From: Mytilisepta virgata
Taxonomy: Eukaryota > Mollusca > Bivalvia > Mytilida > Mytilidae
DNA: 64,000 nt
NCBI GenBank assembly: GCA_028015205.1
Contig: CM051521.1
Location: 119,978,614-120,042,613 of the forward strand
Direction of reading: 5' to 3'
Positions 48,735 to 59,134 of the stretch are shown in pieces (the stretch's first letter is position 1; every line of letters begins with the position of its first letter). The notes under the pieces were generated by a model. It did not search any database and was not told the origin of the DNA. It saw nothing but the letters and a program-made list of their open reading frames with translations. The position numbers and the translations under genes are program-made.

Positions 48735-48869
48735 ATGTTCACATGTATGTTGAGGAAATGGGGAGAGTTACAAACATTGGTGTAGACGAAATTGGACAAA
48801 AACTAAACCCCATTCTATACCATCAAGATCAAGATTGTAAAGTTGTTGACCTTGTATCTGCTTCTTTTG
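48735..48869 (+). CDS. Orphan exon of unknown gene
   Basis: Acceptor ccactctag ends at 48734, donor TTTTG|GTGAGT at 48870, 135 bases with phase 1 on both sides. It encodes VHMYVEEMGRVTNIGVDEIG, then KLNPILYHQDQDCK and VVDLVSASFG. I do not recognise it. It looks protein-like (mixed composition, good splice sites), but no partner exon was found before the minus-strand lipocalin gene. It could be an alternative 3' exon of ZGRF1 (phase fits), a remnant of a moved gene, or chance. Confidence 0.4.
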
Positions 48870-49210
48870 GTGAGTGTTGCTTAAAACTGAATATGTTAAA
48901 TGATTTACTTTTGTTTAAAAATATGGGATAAAGGTATTGAGACAGAAAGTCACAATTTTAAAGGGGGGGGGGGGGGTAACTTGATGGCATTTAGGATTTA
49001 TCTTGTTGGTTTCAACAATACAGCCACATAGTAAGACTAACACAGTCAGTACATTGTATAAGGTGTGTCTTGAATATAGTTGGAATCTCAATTTTTAAGA
49101 GCAGTTAGATTAAGACTCCATATCCCTTTCTTCCAGTTAATTTTGTGAAAAAAGTCCAAAAAAATACAAGACAACTAGTATTAATAGAAAAAATGTAAAT
49201 AGATGAACAT

Positions 49211-49216
49211 TTTATT
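49211..49216 (-). terminator. Polyadenylation signal of lipocalin A
   Basis: Complementary AATAAA about 117 bases beyond the stop at 49333. Only this motif was used as evidence. Confidence 0.5.
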
Positions 49217-49332
49217 TTTATAATAAATACCTGGATATTTTACAGTTATATGAAGAAGATATTATACAAAATGGACAATGATATTTGTCAATATTACCGG
49301 TATATAACACTAGTTTGATGTTGTTAATAACA

Positions 49333-51478
49333 CTACACATGGTCACCATTATATAAACAGTCGGATCCATGATAAGTACTGATTGGTTTGTTGATTACCG
49401 ACGTAAATCCCTGGTCCTTAAGGAATTGTAGCACCTCAGCTTCGTAATCACGTTTGAAAACAACAGGGTCTCTGGCTAACACAAACAGTGTAGCTTTCAA
49501 ATTGTCAGATACTAAGGCATATTGGTATTTTTTATCAGGGCCAAATGTAGCAGGTCCTAATTTCATTACCCAATCTGAAAAAAATTACATAACTTTGTAT
49601 TTGATCATTTCTGTCACGGCATAATTACGATTTATATTAACTCTATTATGACTTAAATTGTAAGAAAAAAAAACATGTGTTAGCATATAATTACATTTTC
49701 AGTTTATATTCCTAACAATTCAATGTAAACTCTGGGAAGTTTGCCTCTTTTGTAATATTATACTCTCATTATTTGAACTCACAAAATAATGTATAATTTT
49801 TAACTAAATTTTTGTGTATGAAAAATGACCTACCGGTATATGTCTTGTAAAATTTTGGTTAGACCACTCAAAATGACCTTGGATGACCTCAGAAAATTTT
49901 TAAACCAGTGCTGTGGCCATCTTGAATTTGTATTGCCATAGTGAGAAAATAAAGGACAGCAATAAAAGAGCAAAAAGGTGATTTGTGTGGACTTTTAATT
50001 CCCCGTACCGTCCTTTTTATTCCAGTAAAATTGAATAGAACAGTCAACATACCCATTGGGGAGTCTAGATTCAAGTAATCCTTTGCTTCATGAATGTAAC
50101 ACTTGTCTCACTCCTTAATCCAAATTTAAGCAATTAAAATTGTTTCATTACTACTCTGAAGGAATTCATATATTACAGATTGGTAATATTTTTATTTAAT
50201 TTTCTGTGATGCTATGCAGACAAATTTTGACCAAGACTAGCACTGGTATTTTCATGGCATTAATGGTAGAATTTTAAAAGCTTTTATGTTTGGTTCTGAT
50301 TAGTTCGGATTTGAGTTAATTTTTTCAGTAACACAAGTGACCACTTACAACATACACTCTTTGTCAAGTATAATAAAACATATATATAAATCGATTTAAA
50401 GATAAGTTTTTTGAAAACATTACATGGAAATTTAATTTACGGTTCGTATTTTCCCGGTTAAAAGATCATACTTACAGGGTGCATTAAAGGCAACTGTTTC
50501 GAGATGTACAGATAATTTCCCTGGTACCTTTGATGGAACAGCATATCCGTGAATAACTTTTAAATTCCCTTTGGCTTCTCTCAGTCTTTCTGAATTCAAA
50601 ACGTTTATGTGTCCACTACCATCTTTAGACAAGGTATCTGGAAACCAAAATATAACAAATCGGCTTTGTTTGTGTTTAACAACAAGTACACCATTTTCAC
50701 TTTCAATTCCTCCGTTTTTGAGAAAATGTTTTTCTTCTGTTTATTAGTAGTTTTAAAGAACCTATAGGCCTACCTGACACTTTATACTAGAGAGAATTTT
50801 CACCCACTTAATACTTTGAGCTAGTGTCAACAACTAACATTCAAGTATGGTGCTTTTCCATAGTGTATGAATAAATCTTTTGTTCTGGTACCGAATTTAC
50901 TTAAAAGTATTTGTTTGGACTGATGTTTCTTGTTTGACTACCTTTGTTAAGCAACTGACCCATGTTTAACCCTGCGACATTCTGTATGTTCCATATGTCT
51001 GTCGTAAGCCAAGGCCCTGTATTTTGGTGGCTGTCATTTATATGCTTAAGATGTTTTCAAAACATATATATGTTTAATTATATAATTTGAACATAAGCAG
51101 GTAGGGTGTTTTTCAAAAATATATTTGCATACTAGTATAGGTTCTTGCCCTACATGCTGCATTTTTCCTGCGAACATTATACCTCAAAGTAAAGTGTAAG
51201 GTCATAAAAAGACATGGTTCAGTATTGATCACTTTCAATAGCGTAAAAGTTTTGGAGAAACTACAAAAAACTGAAAACTTACAATCAGCAGTCACACATA
51301 AAGCCTTGCGTTCAAATGTGACATACACAGATTGACTGGCGTACATCTGATACCATCTCCCTAAATATTTATTCACATCTAATTCGGACACTACTGGAAC
51401 GTTAGTACCTAGTCCAATAGTATCTAGTAAAAATCCACTAGCAAGAGGCAACAACACTGATACAACAGGACCGTACAT
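49333..51478 (-). CDS. Apolipoprotein D-like lipocalin A (3 exons)
   Basis: Exons 51478-51283, 50637-50476 and 49574-49333, all junctions phase 1, total 600 bases (199 residues plus TAG). Residues 1-18 are hydrophobic (VVSVLLPLASG), a likely signal peptide. The lipocalin GxW motif is in NKYLGRWYQMYAS (about residues 36-48). APYWVMKLGP across exons 2 and 3 matches the apoD APYWVLATD block. Cys in ALCVTAD and Cys in HGSDC can form the usual disulfide. The family are secreted barrels that carry small hydrophobic ligands; the ligand here is unknown. It is a tandem paralogue of the gene at 54988, with the same strand and exon phases. Confidence 0.92.
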
Positions 51479-51526
51479 TTTGTTCAGTATTGTGATGTGA
51501 TCTGAAATGAACTGTAATCGTCGTCT

Positions 51527-51534
51527 GTTTTATA
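51527..51534 (-). promoter_or_regulatory. TATA box of lipocalin A
   Basis: TATAAAAC on the minus strand about 50 bases upstream of the ATG at 51478, implying a 5' UTR of some 25 bases. The paralogue at 56462 has a comparable box. Confidence 0.55.
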
Positions 51535-51659
51535 TCCATATTTGCTTATTAAATAATGCATTGTGACACGAGGTCAGAACAGGTCTTTAGCAACGTGATG
51601 ATAAGAATTGTTCGTTTACGTAAATTCTGAAAATTAGAATGACCTATTTTATTGACGAT

Positions 51660-52080
51660 CCTACAATGAAAACAGGCGCTGCTATTTTCTTAATGTTTGT
51701 TTTGCACGGATCTATGGCCATCCACAAACGTCCTCTGTTACCCTAGAACCAGTTTGAACAAAACATGATAGTAATGGTTAATCGGTTGTCATTTTGTGTC
51801 CGATTTTGGACTCTCTCCAACCAAACAAGGTCTCCACGTATTTTGACGTGCTGAAAATCCGATGGAGCCAAACTTAAATTATAGAATAGTCCTTAGGTTC
51901 GGTCTCATTTCAACGTTTTATCCGTCCCACCTACAAGATGGTCACCGCAGTCGTAATTATTATAACAGAACCCAGTTGGAAAATTTGTTTCAGATTTTGT
52001 CTGAAACTACTTTGCCAGTTAGATCTTAACTTGGTAGAATCGTACCGGATGACGTTCCATCAAAGAATATAATAATCAGC
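51660..52080 (+). mobile_element. Degraded copy of a 'ctcacctg'-family bivalve repeat
   Basis: Contains diverged unit motifs (aaccagtttgaacaaaac, ctacaagatggtcaccgc, gtctgaaactactttgccag) like those at 11700-12100, without the family ends. Confidence 0.5.
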
Positions 52081-52092
52081 CATGGTCTAAGA

Positions 52093-52207
52093 TGTGAGAT
52101 GGGGAAAATTCCACCCGAGGGTTCACATTTTCCAGTCAGAAACTCGCCTTGCCGAGTTTCTGATGATAAAAAATGTGAACCCGAGGGTGGAATTGTCCAG
52201 TCTCACA
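52093..52207. mobile_element. Short hairpin element, 115 bp
   Basis: Arms starting tgtgagatgg and ending ccagtctcaca pair almost throughout. Inner segments acccgagggttcacatttt and gaaactcg pair with cgagtttc and aaaatgtgaacccgagggt, leaving only a few loop bases. Confidence 0.75.
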
Positions 52208-52661
52208 TTTTTTTACAAGGACTGATTATTTTTTTCACATTTCTCGGGCGAATATTTAAAGAAATAAACATAAATTGCATATTTGAAAAGATCGTATGCG
52301 TTTTGGTTTTGTACCAAAGGTACAGAACTTTAAAAAGATATCTTTTAGGTTGCGCTTCAGGGGTTTTCAAATTGAAGCGATGTTAATTTCGACGTTGTCG
52401 TACCATTTGTGCGAAATTGTGTGTTTTCTGAAAATTCAAAAATAATAGAAATACTAAGGGTTCATTCCTTGTTTTGCACGTGGTAGATCTCGGTAGCTGA
52501 AATTTGGCTTCCTATTTCGGTATTTTTGGTTATGAGTACTTCTTGTTTAAAATAAGCTTGGTTTTTTTATCTTCCAAATGTTTCGGTTTTAATGCTGCTG
52601 ATGAGAGGTAACTCCTTGAAATGCGTCGTATACAGCATAGTATAAATTTACTATATTTATA

Positions 52662-52840
52662 CAATAGTTGCTTATATAGAGGGTATTATCATGATATAGT
52701 GACTGCCCAAGGGACTGATATTGCCTGAAACATTGATAATGCCCGAGCCGCAGGCGAGCGCATTATCAATGTTGAAGGCAATATCTGTCCCGAGGGCAGT
52801 CAATCTATCATGATAATGCCCTCTGTATAAGCAACTATTG
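52662..52840. mobile_element. Foldback element, 179 bp
   Basis: The left arm caatagttgcttata continues to gggtattatcatgata and gatattgcctg. The right arm is its complement, ending tgtataagcaactattg. Arms extend to a loop at the gccgcaggc region (52751). A related fragment (gggcattatcatgataatgc) lies at 53243-53265. Confidence 0.8.
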
Positions 52841-54950
52841 TGTTTATTTCATTGAAGAATGTAAATCTGCTAGGTGTGGGTTCCATACATATACATGTAT
52901 GTTGAATACCTCATGATGAACCCTGGATGTGTGTTTATGTTTCTGTCATTACTTTTGGTACTATGTTGGTATATTGTACATTCATGGAAGTTCCTCATAT
53001 ATATTCTTTTTTCTACTTCAAGCATTACTGACAAGAATTTATTATTCGAAATATGCATACCTACTAAGTACATCAAAAAGGCACCCTGTTATATAATATT
53101 ACAACAATACTGTTTGAGCAAGTATTGTTTTTATTTCATCTAGAATTGTCTAGATTATTTAATTAACAACTGCGTTTGCGTTTTAAAAAAGGGGACGTAA
53201 CTCTAAATTGCAAGCAGGCATTACCGTGTGGTAATGCCCAAGGGCATTATCATGATAATGCCTGCTTGACATTGATAAATACCACATGACCATGTTTTAA
53301 CCAATAAAAACAACTAAATTTTCTCTGATATGAAATAACTAATATTAGTATCTTTGGATTGTTATTTTCTGACGTTCTAGCACTGTGACTTGACGTTTTT
53401 TGCATTGTTACGTCAGTGTAGATCATGTGATGTGAGATGCAAGACACACTGGTATCTCACACGGAATATAACCGTCCCAAACACATAATGCGAGAATACA
53501 ATATCTACAGCTGGAATTAGTTAGCTAAACTTAGTTGAATATAGGCCCTTTGTGATGTCCTACGACCACGCCAGCCAACAGAGACTTAAGCATTTAACTT
53601 TGCTTATTGTTTTGGCTTTCCATAAGCATGGCTTCCGATGCAACACAAATAATTTAGTATTAGATTAGACATAAGTTCTTGGATTTGAAATATTGCTGGA
53701 ATAAGATTATAAAAACAAACGTCTGACACATTAGTATGCGAATGTATTTAAGGAATGTAATTAAGTACCTGGACCACCCTTTGACCGTGTATATGTACTT
53801 AAATTACAAGAAAATAAGACTTGTCATTAGTTTAATTGTTTAAACAGATGTTAGTAAATTAGAAAAAAGAAAACTGGAGAATGTGATGCGATGTCCTGAA
53901 CATAAAATGGCCACCTAGTATTTATGATGACATCATTTTGAGAATTCCTTTAAATATATGAAATGTTCATATTATATCCTGCTTACATTAATTGGTAATG
54001 AACAATAATGAATCCACAGTTATAAATTGAGTTCCTGACATATGGACCCACATGCTTGAATTTAATAGAGTCATTCAGAGTGAAATGTAGGTCATGTTTA
54101 CTCATGTTCTGGCAAATTGTGAAACTAAGAAAGATGTGTCAATGGAGGGTACCAATCTTGTGTGATCGACTCGTCCTACAGCTTTTAATCCAGATCTTGG
54201 AAATTTGCAGAATGTTAATGGACATATTGAATATGTGAATGAAGGAGTGTGGAGGAATTTTAAGAATGTTTTCCACATATTCTGTGTTGTGGAACTTAGT
54301 CATTTTTTGAAACAATTGTCTAAGGAAAAATTTGTTATGAATGGTACCTTTAATCAACTCTTATTTTATACCTTTACACATGATTTTGATAGCTCTGATA
54401 AATATGCGTTTGTTGTGACAGTGTCCGACCAGCAGCTAATTATGTACAGTGTATAGTTCAAGCAATGTTTGCAGTTCTAGTAAACGGTCACATTGTCGGT
54501 AATCATACTGTTTAACCCCACCACTGTTTAGGGTGTATACCATGTCAGACTGTCCTAACCTCTCCGTTATGTTTTAGGTTTGTGTTTTGTGCTCCTTTTA
54601 TGTTGTTATGCCCTGGGTTCAGCCGTGAGGTGGCTTTGATTGATTGGTACCCAATTCTTTCCTGTTATTCATTTTGTTGTTAATTTTTTCCTGATACCGG
54701 TATAATACATGGTACAGGCTCTTTTTTTTTTATTTTTTCATATGTATATTTTTTCATTTTATTTCTCTGTATACATACATTTGTACAATTTTTGTTGTAG
54801 CATGTGACATTGATTACTTTGTATTTTTGTTTTTATACTGATCTCAAGTCAAGAAATCAACTTTATTGCAACTCTGATGACCCGACTCGAAAAAAAATAA
54901 AATTCCCGGAAAACAAAACGTATTTCATTACACAAAAACAAAGTTGATGG
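52841..54950. other. Intergenic stretch between the lipocalin genes
   Basis: No gene with supporting splice sites or a recognisable domain. Contains a fragment of the 52662 foldback near 53215-53270. At 54060-54240 there is a stretch resembling 23600-23730 (cagaatgttaatggacat versus cagaatgtttatggacat), so a low-copy repeat. Confidence 0.5.
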
Positions 54951-54951
54951 T

Positions 54952-54957
54952 TTATTA
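54952..54957 (-). terminator. Polyadenylation signal of lipocalin B
   Basis: Complementary AATAAA about 30 bases past the stop at 54988; a second one follows within ten bases. The short spacing implies a very short 3' UTR. Confidence 0.5.
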
Positions 54958-54987
54958 TTTTATTTAAAACGAAATTCTGTACAGTAT

Positions 54988-56462
54988 CTATGGCGGGTAA
55001 TATTTACAGTCACTGCCGTGGTATGTCTTTATTGGTTTGTTGATAAACGACGTAAATCCTTCCTCCTCAAGAAACTGAAGAATCTCCGCTTCAAAGTCTT
55101 TAAAAATTGATGGATCACGTGCAAGAACAAACAAGGTTGCTTTTAAGTAGTCACTGACTATGGAGTATTGGTACTGGTCATCTGGACCAAATGTCTTTGG
55201 TCCCAACCTCAAAACCCAATCTGATAAAGAAACACACACATTCATTTATTTACTCATAATGATATTTCACATAAGGCTTGTATCAGGCTTCAACAAAAGT
55301 ATCATTTAGGCACCTTCTCGTATAAGAAACATATTGCGTTAAAGTCACGGTAAATTCTGACTGATGATATATATTTGTTTGAATAAGCTGTTTTTTAAAT
55401 TATCTTCTGAAGTTATATTTCATATATATGACAGTACCGGAAAAATCATTTGTGCAACGAGGAGGCTTCACGGAGATATCTAATTTTATTTTAACAGATA
55501 TTTATATATGTATAAGTGGCTATCTTGATCTCATTGTTGAGGACCTGACAGCAAAACGAAGAACAGAAATTGCCTTTTGTAATGTATTCTTGACAATAAC
55601 CCTCTTTAAGCCTTTTGCCCTAACCACTAACTCTTAGTAGAAAATAATTCCGAAAGACACACCACGTAAAATTCTTTCTAAACTTACAAGGTGCAGCGAA
55701 TGGTACTGTTTCTAACTGTACAGTAAGTTTCCCAACTTCACTTGTTGGCAAAGCATACCCATGGATAATTTTGAATGGTCCACCTGGTTTGTTGAGTGTT
55801 TCTGCGTTAAGTACTGTAATGTTGTTCTTGATCTTTGTATTCTGTGTATCTGTAGAAAATATCTGTACATAGTATCATTACGCAAAGTTTACAGGGGTCG
55901 GGTACTAGTAAAATACAACACTATTTGATTTGATTTATTGTGGTTTTACACATATTTGGCTGTATATTATCGGCAAGTTTTTATTAATGAAGAAAGCCGG
56001 AGAGAACCACCGACTTAGGGTAGGAACACTGACAATTCTTATCAATTAAGATCGCAGTCAAATGCACATTCACGCAAGCTTCAAAAATACCAAAAAAATC
56101 TATGGACAACCACTTGTTTGACCTATCCTTTCACTAGTTCAGATGTTTCCGCTTTGATAATAGGTCTGTAGTAATCTGACTGTGAAATTTAATAAAACCT
56201 TCCTTTTACAAAATATTCAATCAGAACAATACTTACAGTCAGCAGTTACACACAAAGCATCTTGTTCAAATGTGGCATAAACAGATTGACTGGCATACAT
56301 CTGATACCATCTCCCTAAATATTTGTTCACATCCAACTCTGACACTACTTGAACCTTACTGCTTAGACCAAATGCATCGAGGAAAAACCCAGATACTACA
56401 TTAGCTATGAGTATGATATAAAGAAATATAATACGCAGCATTTTCGCACTCTCAGCTTTCAT
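54988..56462 (-). CDS. Apolipoprotein D-like lipocalin B (3 exons)
   Basis: Exons 56462-56237, 55849-55688 and 55220-54988, all junctions phase 1, 621 bases (206 residues plus TAG). GxW in NKYLGRWYQMYAS, APYWVLRLGP across the exon 2/3 join, Cys in ALCVTAD and Cys in HGSDC. Exon 2 is 162 bases, as in lipocalin A. Met8 (56441) starts a clean signal peptide, MLRIIFLYIILIANVVSG. With the TATA box only ~22 bases above Met1, Met8 is the likelier start. Exon 3 is the best conserved between the paralogues (KATLFVLARDP, TYHGSDC); exon 2 is more divergent. Confidence 0.92.
55937..56085 (-). mobile_element. SINE fragment, diverged
   Basis: Reverse-oriented remnant of the SINE family at 5934: tggttttacacatatttggc, then gccggagagaaccaccgact and aattcttatcaattaagatc. 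The tRNA-like head is missing. It lies in the first intron of lipocalin B. Confidence 0.75.
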
Positions 56463-56483
56463 TCTTCGTGTACTTACCAGGAA

Positions 56484-56491
56484 CTTTTATA
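56484..56491 (-). promoter_or_regulatory. TATA box of lipocalin B
   Basis: TATAAAAG on the minus strand, 22-29 bases above the ATG at 56462 and about 43-50 above the ATG at 56441. The normal distance from TATA to transcription start puts the start near Met1, which favours Met8 as initiator. Confidence 0.6.
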
Positions 56492-56819
56492 GCTCATGGT
56501 TTCATAATACTTTCGCATTGTACCAATGTTTCGACACGTGATTGTCATAGAATACAGGGTTTATCTTCTTCGGACACGTACTAAGATCATGAACTTGTTT
56601 TTATAAAGTTCGCCAGTACTAACAATATCAAAATTTCACTGTGACAAAACAAATATTAAGGACTGAGTATAAATTCAGCATGTTAACATTATATATAAAA
56701 GCAACAGCCCCTCTGGTACCACACAAGTCAGTATATCGGTATTTGATTTATCCTTAAGGTCACTTTGCCCGATAGAATATATCTGATTTATGTCATGAAT
56801 TTATGCTAAGTACAAATTT

Positions 56820-58490
56820 AGTAATTAGTGCCATCAGAAACAATGTCAATCTCCGCACTGCACAAGTCAAAATTTGTTCTTTATTTTCTGTCAGAATCAA
56901 AATAAAAATTAACAGTGAAAAATTAGCAATTTAACAATTTCAGTCTGAAAATTGGAACCCTGAATCAAATTTCAAAATTGAAAACTTTATTGCACATCTA
57001 CACATAGTGAAGAACAATATTATACACACATGAAACCACTGAAACAAAAAATGAATGAGTATTTCCAGAGACAAAGCAAAATTAGCAATTTCACCATTTT
57101 CGGTCCCAAAATTTGATCCCTAATAGATTTTCAAAATTAAAAACCCTTTTGCATATCTACAGAAAATAAAGAACAATATTATATACAAATAAATTTGCTT
57201 AATCTAAATGAAAAATGAAAGAGAAGTTTAAGACATAAGCTTAATTCACTATTTGCGAAATACAACCCCTTTGGGCCTCAGATGTCAAAATCAAAATTCT
57301 AAATCCTTATTGCGCATTTACATACAGTATGTGACAATATTGTACAGAAATTAAAAGCATAAAATGAAAAATTAATAAGCAGTTTAGATTAAATTTCCAG
57401 TTTTCGAAATTCGAGCCCTGTGAGCCCCAATTTTTGAAAATCAAAATTCTAAAACCTTATTGCGCATCTACATATAGTATGTGACAATATTGTATAGAAA
57501 TTAAATGCATAACATGAAAAACTAGAAATTGGTGCCATCAGAAACGGTGTCAATCCCCGCACTGCACAAGTCAAAAAACAACAGTAAAAAAATAGCAATT
57601 TAACAATTTCAGTCTGAAAATTGGAACCCTGAATCAAATTTTAAAATTGAAAACCTTATTGCACATCGACACAAAGTGAAGAACAATATTATACACAAAT
57701 GAAACCGCTATGAAACAAAAAATGAATGATTATTTCCAGAGACAAAGCAAAATTAGCAATTTCACCATTTTCGATCCCAAAATTTGATCCCTTAATAGAT
57801 TTTCAAAATTAAAAACTTTTTCGCATATCCACAGAAAATAAAGAACAATATTATATATATACAAATAAATTTGTTAAATCTTAATGAAAAATGAAAGAGG
57901 AGTTTAAGGCACAAGCTTAATTCACTATTTGCGAAATACAACCCTTGTGGACCTCAGATTGTCAAAATCAAAATTCTAAAACCTTATTGTGCATCTACAT
58001 ACAGTATGTGACAATGTTGTATAGAAATTAAAAGCATAAAATGAAAAATTAATAAGCAGTTTAGTTTAAATTTTCAGTTTTCGAAATTCGACCCCTGTGG
58101 GTCCCTATTTTTGAAAATCAAAATTCTAAACCTTATTGCACATCTACATATAGTATGTGACAATATGGTATAGAAATTAAATGCATGGCATGAAAAATGA
58201 ATGAGGAGGTTAGGTCACAAGCTTAAATTCCAATTTTCGAAATTCGACCCCTGTGGGCCCCAATTTTTAAAAATCAAAATTCCTAAACCTTATTGCGCAT
58301 CTGCATAGAGGATGTGATAATACTGTATAGAAATTAAAACATAAAACAAAAAATGTATGAGGAGTATAGGTCACAAGTTTAAATTTCCAATTTTCGAAAT
58401 TCGACCCCTGTGGGCCCCTGTTTTTAAAAATCAAAATTCTAAAACCTTATTGCGCATCTACATACAGTTTGTGACAATACTGTATTATGC
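56820..58490 (+). repeat. Left arm of a large inverted-repeat element, tandemly repeated
   Basis: Contains units of about 150-170 bp marked by attgcgcatctacatacag, gtgacaatattgtatagaa and cgaaattcgacccctgtggg. A longer period of ~704 bp is marked by ccatcagaaac and ccgcactgcacaagtc at 56831 and 57535. The complementary arm is at 59085-62400. Confidence 0.85.
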
Positions 58491-59084
58491 ATGAAGTTAA
58501 AAATGAACGAGGATTTATGGAGACAAGATTATTTAACGGACGGACAGACAGATCGGTACCATACAAGACGAGGATTACTATATATGTATATCAAGGTAAG
58601 CGATTATATTCCCGATAAATATTCTAATCTGTATATACAAATTTCATATTGTAATTTTTTTATTATAGAAATTAGTTTATTATCACATCCAAACTTTGCA
58701 TTTAGAAAATAAAAGTATTAAAATTTGAACAGAAATGTAAATGTGTAGTCTTAATGTGTATTTTCGGGAGAGAACTTTTTTTAAAAATAACAAATGTTCC
58801 TCGTCAGTTGAAAATATTAAGCGCTTTCATTTGTCCGATCCTTTTCAACTTTGATTCAAACTTTCCTCTCAAATGGTTTAGTTATCAGAAAAATATGAAA
58901 GGCAGGTCTTTTATTAAAAAAAAGGGGGTAACAGTTTTAATCCGACATTCTTTGTTGTCGCTTGGATAATTTCTTTCTGTATTAATATATATATATTTAT
59001 TTTTAACTTTCCATTTATGAGTATCTCATATACTATATATTACACAGTAACATTAGCTAGGTTGCATCTTCAATTTTTGTTTTT
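58490..59084. other. Spacer between inverted arms
   Basis: AT-rich, with acggacggacagacagatcg near 58538. No domain recognised in the short frames. Confidence 0.4.
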
Positions 59085-59134
59085 ACGAAATAATGTTTTA
59101 GAATTTTGATTTTCTAAAATTGGGACCCACTGTC

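Noticed and set aside
54205..54456. Plus-strand 83-residue frame between the lipocalins
   Set aside because: No domain, no splice context, and part of it resembles repeat sequence near 23600.
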